Positions 58,456 to 64,000 of a DNA stretch of 64,000 nt are shown here, one piece after another. Every line of letters begins with the position of its first letter. The stretch's first letter is position 1. The DNA is from Volvox africanus (Eukaryota; Chlorophyta; Chlorophyceae; Chlamydomonadales; Volvocaceae): contig BSDZ01000014.1 in the NCBI GenBank assembly GCA_030268105.1, positions 3,043,501-3,107,500 of the forward strand, written 5' to 3'. The notes below the pieces were generated by a model. The model had not been told where the DNA came from, did not search any database, and was given only the letters and a program-made list of their open reading frames with translations. Made by a program: the position numbers and the translations under genes.

Positions 58456-60932
58456 TCACATACCCATAGGTCGGTATGCGTAATATGTAGTCCCCTGCAA
58501 TTGGTATGGTTGTGGCTGCGCCTGCGGAACATGCACGAATGTAACGGGTCTGGGCATGAGAGTTGGCCGCATGACCGTCGGCAGCTGGTTATACTCTGCG
58601 AACTGCTGCTGTACTGCCGGCTGCGGCTGCGCCTGCTGCGGACGAGCGTGCGCGGGTGATGCATGTGCCTGGCCATGTGAATGGGAACTAGAGTTGGGCT
58701 GCTGGGCGATGACGTGGTGTGTATTGTGGTACGATGGTGCAACCGCTGCGCCGCTGATCGGCACTGGGACTGGAACCGGTGTCAGTGCCTCTGGCTGCAG
58801 AGGAGGTGGAGGAGGAGCCGGCACGGCCACTGGAGGCAGTAACGGCAGCGGCGCCGTCACAACGCCCAAGTCTCCGGACGCCGCGCTCGGCACCGCTGCG
58901 GCCGCCGCCGATGGCGTGCCGTCGCCATTCGCAGCGGGGTGACTGATCCCCTGGATCTCTTCGGCGATTTTCCGAAGCAGGTTGTTGGGAGTCAGACCCT
59001 TGTGGGCCAGAACCTGAAGAAAGACGAACCCACGTCACACCCGCATTCGGATCACGAGGCAGAACGATGAGCACACAATTTTGCAGATGCCAAAACAAGC
59101 GCTGCAGCCGCCCAAGCTGAAGCTGAAGCAGGTAGCAACCCGCGACATTGACTCAGAGCTGTATGTTAGCAAGTGGTTCTTTTCGTCCTCATCCCCTTAC
59201 CCATCACGATGATTAGTAATTATAGTTTTCCGCTCAACAGCAGTACTAGCTCTCGTCCATTCGCCTTTTCCCCGCCATACGCCCACCTGCACACCGTCTC
59301 TCCCCTCACCTATACACCTGTGCACCCAGTCCCGACCCACATCGTCCATTCTCCGTGTTTATCCTACCCAGTCGTTCACTCACTCAATCAGCCACCGGTC
59401 CTCCACCCACCCAAACCCGCTACACCTGACTTCAGCCGGATCCGTTGTTTTCCATTCAACCATTCCTCCTCACCTCATTCGTCAGGGGTGACGTATCATG
59501 TTGCTCCAACCACGCCGTGATGGCCAGCCTTTCGTACGTATTACCTGTTCCCGGGTGTAAGGCAAGATGGGGTTGTACGAACACGGCTAGTCAAACGCCA
59601 AGTGCCCCGCCCGCCAAGTGCTATATGAATGGACACCGATACAGTGTGCACACTGAGTCCACATTGGAATGAACGCACTCAGCCGACTGGGTTGGGTTGG
59701 GTTGGATTTCATCATACGACACTGTGTTTGTGTCGGGCTCGTGTCGTACTTAGGCTACTGTGATTTCCGCCACATCATTCCTTTTCTTTCCGGTATTTAT
59801 CCAGAAAGACTCCGGGTTGGTCTCATTATAGCAGATAATATCAATAAGCAACTCCCTCACTCCCTCCCTTTCAATTTGCAGCCTCCCACCTGCACTGTCC
59901 CCAATTGCTATTTATATACTCTTTCGGTTTGTTTTTTGTTTATAGCTCTAATCCTTCAATAGAATACTCGATATAAATGGAATGCTTTCTCTTTGCCCGA
60001 CACTGCGTACACCAATGGCCCCATCCATTCCCTCAGGCCCCCACCATCTGCTGCCACCACGGGGTCCACCAGTGGCTCCTGCGTGATGGGACACCACAGG
60101 TGCTCCTCGAGCGCTTGGACGTGACCTGCGGTCGTCGTCGTCGTCGTCGAAGTAGTAATATTACTACGGCGGAAAATTACAAAATCATCGCCCGGAAGCA
60201 TTTCTACATACATATACATACTTATGCATAAGTTGAATGCCAGTGGCACAGTTGCAAACTGGCGTACACAAATTGCCGGCGAGGACAGACGAAAAGACAA
60301 ACAGACAGACGGACGGAAATAGTGCAAGAAAGTTAGGAGCAGCGCCGTCGGCTAGAAAAAAGCCGGTTGGAAATAGTCGTCGCAAGCCAACTCGATGATG
60401 GTGCGCTGCGCACATAACCCATCCCTTAGCGCACCCTCTTGTCCCCCCCAAAACATGCGACGTGAAGACTCACGCAAAGCGGTGGTAAGCAGATGAATCA
60501 GATTGCCAGGGGCCGGGGGAGCATGCACGGGGCCAGTCGTAGCGGCAAAAAAGTTCGATACGGCCAAACTTGCGGCCAACGGCGGCGCCGGCACACTGGC
60601 GGAGAACCCCGGCAACGTGCCCGAGGGCGTAGGGGCAGCCGAACCGACACGGCTGCCGCTGCCGCCACCGCCGCTGTCAGAGTTCCGTTCGGCAAAGTAC
60701 CTCTCCTGCTCAACGACCTCTAGTTCCTGTTGTTGTTGCAGTGCGGCGTAGGTAGTGCCCGGAAGGGTGCTGCCGCCGAGGCCACCTCGAGACGACCCTG
60801 CACCGTTCGCTGCCGGCGCCGGGACACCGGCCTGTTGCAGCGTCGACTGGCTGGTCTGATTTATATTTCGGGGGAGCATGCCGTACGTCGCGTTGGGTTT
60901 GTACGGCTCTACCAGTAGCACGTGGTTGAGAA
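58456..60932 (-). CDS. U-box E3 ubiquitin ligase
   Basis: U-box protein, a predicted E3 ubiquitin ligase. Four exons keep frame: 60932 (or ATG 60879) to 60474, 60125-60045, 59544-59474, 59013-58456. From ATG 60879 this gives 371 aa. The U-box is spread over three exons: HLWCPITQEPLVDPVVAADG, then NTYERLAITAWLEQH with DTSPLTNE, then VLAHKGLTPNNLLRKIAEE. All landmark positions (CPIT, DPV, ADG, YER, W, SPLTNE, L-PN-LR) are present. The N-terminal half is Gly/Ser/Pro-rich with a Gln run, and the C-terminal tail is Pro/Gln/His-rich. A coding-like VLNHVLLVEPYKPNATY upstream of ATG 60879 begins after an acceptor at 60933, so further 5' exons may exist but were not found; the true start is open. The gene is followed downstream by the unresolved 55-57 kb region. 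Confidence 0.8.
59205..59275 (-). repeat. Dispersed repeat A, inverted copy
   Basis: GATTAGTAATTATAGTTTTC, CAACAGCAGTACTAGCTC and ATTCGCCTTTTCC match the reverse complement of 36200-36285. It lies in the U-box gene intron between exons 59544-59474 and 59013-58456. Confidence 0.55.
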
Positions 60933-61466
60933 CTGCGTGGAGGTGGGCCGTACGGTGATTTTCAGGCGTCCGCGGCGTGAAGCCGGTATTTCCAGGCGCC
61001 AACACCAGTGCCAGCGCCAGCAGCAGGCAAAAAACGGGAAGCAGAGAAATTAAGGATTAAGGAAGCGGGAGCCAAGGCCAGGCGAAGTGGTAATATTTAA
61101 ATTTCCTTGGAGGAGGTGCCCATGACGTCATAGACATATATATATATATATACGTTATATGTCATCTGCCTTTCGCGTCGCCCCACAACGACGATACGGC
61201 TTAAGCAAGCTACCAGGGTCGCTTGTTAACATTGATCCGTGCTGCGAAGGAACCTGACCTTCCCCCAACAATGCTTCCTCCTCTTTATAACCCCCCCCCT
61301 AAATGCTTTGGTAATTGGCATGCTGTATTTATAAGATTTCAAAAACATAACGGCACGGCATAATGATATAAACGCACTCCGTGACATTATAAGAAAGACT
61401 CCTTTCCTGCCTATCGGCTCCCCTCCTCGCTGAGTCGCTGAGTCTCGTCTGGGCTTTCAGCTTGCT
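60933..61466. other. Interval between RRM gene 3' end and U-box gene
   Basis: May contain missing 5' exons and the promoter of the U-box gene. A TA microsatellite lies at 61134-61153. No exon could be defined. Confidence 0.4.
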
Positions 61467-63657
61467 TCAAGGCAGTTTCCTTTTCAGCGCTTTTATACCC
61501 GGTACTTCCGTTAGCACCCAAACCCCGCCCCTCTTCCCCAAATGTAAAGGGCACACACATACATACATACAGCTTACGAAGGATATGCAAAAGAAACGAG
61601 CGACTCGATCCCTATGACGTAGAAATGTGATATATTCGCGTGGAGGCTCCCGTTTCTCCGCACCTCTTTCACGGTTCGCGTTTCTGATGGCAGCCTGCAC
61701 GGACGTCGTCTCCACGTACTGTATGATGGCGTAATGCTGCCCATAATGGTCACAGGAGGTGTGGACCTGCAGAGTGAGGACAGATGGACACACTGATAAA
61801 AAGCGACAAAAATGAGAAGTGAATATGGAGCGAGAAAGGGACGGGGGACGGAGCGGGAACGAATGGATGCCGGGGTAGCGGCAGGGAGGGGACGGATGCG
61901 AATGCGCAATGTGGCCTCTGTTGATGGCGGTCGTAGTCCCAAGAAGACTTGGTCAGGGTGGATGCGCAGGACGGTGGGTGGAAAAGACATCATGAAGCGC
62001 GAGGCCAACCAGTTCCTGTTACCTGAACTTCTTTTATCTCAACCTGATCTGTTTCCCTTCGCACACTTCCGCCGGCCGGGCCGCAGCACCAAAGCGGACG
62101 CAGGAACTCCAGGGAGGCGGCACATGGCAGGACTTCCACATGGCAGGACTTCGCCCTCAGGCCAGGCAACCACTACACGAGCCCTTCAACCTTCCAATTT
62201 GGGTCGGAGACGAACCTGCTCCCACACACAGAGGCCGGAGTCCGGAGCGAGCTCTAACAACACAACATCTGAGGCAGCCGCAGCTAATCTTTCCGTACGT
62301 ACCTGAAGGATTTCGCCATATTCGGAGAATCTTTCGTAGAGGGCGTCCGGCGTCAGCTCCTCCGGTACATTACGGATAAGGACCTTGAACCGAGCCACCT
62401 GCTTCAGCGGGTCAAGGTGAAAACCGGAGAAGTGGTCAGTAAATCCCGGCCGGCAGGCGAGCCACCATAAACGCGTTGGATCTACATCCGGATTAATTTA
62501 TTTTATTTTGGATACCAATGGCGTGGACGCGCATCGCAGAGAATGATTCGACGAGGGCCGTGCGGCAGGGTATGTATCGGTGAGGGGGTTGTCACTGCGC
62601 AAGGGCAGCGGGTGGGTGAAAAATTGTGCAGGGAGTTGCATCTTTCGCCCTGACCCGAATGGCTGCCTCATACACAACACGTTTGTTCGCTCGCGAAGAG
62701 TGGGTCCGTGACCATGGGCAACCTACAGCAACTGGTTGGTTAAGACTATGCGAGGCAGAGCGGTAAGTAGGACAGGCTGAGAGGCTGAAAGTTTGATCAG
62801 CATGTGGGATCATGATGATCATAATGATGTTCAGCTCGCCTGTAATGTTCACGCAGCTTACCAGGGGCCCCTGGATGACTTCTTTAAACTCCCGGTCCGA
62901 GGCGAACTGCATTCGGAGAGGGCGACCACGAATTTCCAACGCAAACCTGTACTTTTCTAGAGTCGCCATGGCGTCCTGCAGACAAGGGCCCCGGGATTAA
63001 TTATACATTCCTTGGAAAGAATGCATGGTTATTACATGCAGTGGCTAAAAGATTGTAAGAATGCACCTAAACCATGACGTTCTCAAATATGGGACCAAGG
63101 GCGCCAAAAGATCAACGTACATGCCGGGAGAGGGAAGCGTGTCAGGTGTATAACAGCAACCCTCTGTTCAGGTTCTTCTGGTGCCCACAGGGCTGCTATC
63201 TTTTCATGTACCTCATCGTTGTGATAATTGAGGAAGGCTGTGCCTCGCAGTTTCCCGTCTTGCGTAGTTAATATGTCGATGCGGCCCTGCTGCGGCTGTT
63301 TCAACACTTGATTCAGCACCTGAGGGAGCCAACAAGGCAATAAAATTCGTAAGGAACGAGCAGAGAGGCAAAGATTTGCATTCCCGCCGCGTTCAAATCT
63401 ACACGAATCTCAACTTGGCAAAGCTTCCAGTAATACGCATGCCATGCTTCCTAATAGAAGCAGTTCCACCCCTCTCGAATGTTAAAGAAGCAGAAGCCGC
63501 AGTAGACTTTCACTCCACCTTGCCGACGCTTGTCTTTGCCCACCTGCAAGACCTCCGACTTGGGAACATTTTGGTCAATCCCTTGCACGAACAACACATG
63601 ACGATTTAGGAACCTTTCAAGGCTGGTGGCGTTCTCAAGTGCTTTCGCGTTGGACAT
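61467..63657 (-). CDS. Two-RRM RNA-binding protein
   Basis: RNA-binding protein. Six exons keep frame from ATG 63657 to TGA 61467: 63657-63544, 63319-63161, 62975-62862, 62398-62303, 61766-61664, 61489-61467 (609 nt, 202 aa). RRM1: RNP2 HVLFVQGI (20-27), GRIDILTT, RNP1-like KLRGTAFLNYH (61-71), and the closing strand IRGRPLRMQFA. That order, especially DILTT...KLRGTAFL...RPLRMQFA, resembles the first RRM of U1A/U2B'' (SNF family) but carries an extra loop (ALWAPEEPEQRDAMATLEK). RRM2: RNP2 KVLIRNV (about 134-140), RNP1-like QHYAIIQYV, then helix 2 (VQAAIRNANRE) and the basic end LKRKLP. It stops within or just after helix 2, so the last strand of RRM2 is absent in this model. An alternative last exon ending at 61411 would be out of phase. 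Confidence 0.78.
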
Positions 63658-64000
63658 TGTTTGCGCCAAGACGGAAACAGCAGCGATCAAAGTTCCGAAA
63701 GCCTGAAAGGTTTAACTTATGCACCCAAGATGATAACCACAATTCGAGTGAGTTATACTTATTTGTAAGCGGACGGTTTGAGACACAGAGGACAATAGCT
63801 GTATGCTAATTATTAACAAAAAAGAAAGCCATAAAGTATAATATTGCAGTCCCACTCCGACTGTTTAACCTGGACGGTGTGCAAAAGTGGAAAGTGTTGT
63901 ACGCCAAACCCCAACCCAAGAAGTTTCTTACGCCGGCCGTCGTTATCACCTGTCTCCAATATGCGTTAGAATCAATAGGTTATTGGTGATAATAATAGTA
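63658..64000. promoter_or_regulatory. Upstream region of the RRM gene
   Basis: About 0.34 kb of AT-rich sequence upstream of ATG 63657. The frame continues upstream without an ATG. No other gene seen up to the window edge. Confidence 0.35.

Noticed and set aside
61411..61489. Alternative last exon for the RRM gene ending at TAG 61411 (frame reading SPDETQRLSEEGSR)
   Set aside because: It looks coding but cannot be joined in phase to the preceding exon; the TGA at 61467 closes the frame exactly.
1..64000. tRNA, rRNA, reverse transcriptase or transposase genes
   Set aside because: Scanning for tRNA arm motifs, rRNA-like blocks and RT/transposase signatures by eye found none that held up.

Overview
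The window reads as nuclear DNA of a green alga, most likely volvocine (Chlamydomonas/Volvox group). Genes are cut into many short exons with GT-AG introns of roughly 100-900 bases, introns are full of microsatellites and low-complexity sequence, proteins carry long Ala/Gly/Ser/Pro/Gln stretches, and the recognisable families (TKL-type kinase with an HGDLKPGN loop, a FOP-type centriolar protein, a plant-like coclaurine-N-methyltransferase-type enzyme) fit that lineage. No bacterial operons, rRNA, tRNA or CRISPR arrays were seen. Exon models below were built by hand from splice signals and checked for reading-frame continuity; six close exactly from a start to a stop codon.

Layout. 1-0.7 kb: end of an unidentified plus-strand gene. 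2.06-3.63 kb (-): FOP/CEP43-like centriole protein, 7 exons, 320 aa. 6.17-14.80 kb (-): TKL-like protein kinase, 13 exons, 1025 aa, with a likely N-myristoylation start and a 340-residue insert in the N-lobe. 15.94-20.39 kb (+): SAM-dependent methyltransferase of the cyclopropane-synthase/coclaurine N-methyltransferase type, 10 exons, 367 aa. 22.36-34.28 kb (-): UFD2/UBE4 ubiquitin chain elongation factor, 22 exons, 1061 aa, with two apparent GC-AG introns and a 13-bp minisatellite filling one intron. 35.10-39.86 kb (+): single-pass membrane protein of an unnamed, glycosyltransferase-like algal family. 40-47 kb: a disturbed zone with orphan kinase exons, duplicated and inverted segments, GGC-rich arrays, a small AT-rich island that looks foreign, and a large foldback hairpin. 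47-53 kb: an unrecognised 405-aa ORF and several coding-like pieces. 53.19-55.09 kb (-): small P-loop (AAA_33-type) kinase, 4 exons, 314 aa. 55.3-57.3 kb: unresolved minus-strand coding-like pieces. 58.46-60.93 kb (-): U-box E3 ligase. 61.47-63.66 kb (-): two-RRM RNA-binding protein, 6 exons, 202 aa.

The genes do not form a pathway. Two of them (UFD2/UBE4 and the U-box protein) belong to ubiquitin ligation. The kinase/methyltransferase and the UFD2/membrane-protein pairs are divergent and probably share promoter regions; the methyltransferase and UFD2 genes are convergent. The most unusual parts are the 45.45-45.71 kb foldback, the 44.4-44.7 kb AT-rich island, the GC-AG introns and minisatellite of the UFD2 gene, and the large insert within the kinase fold.
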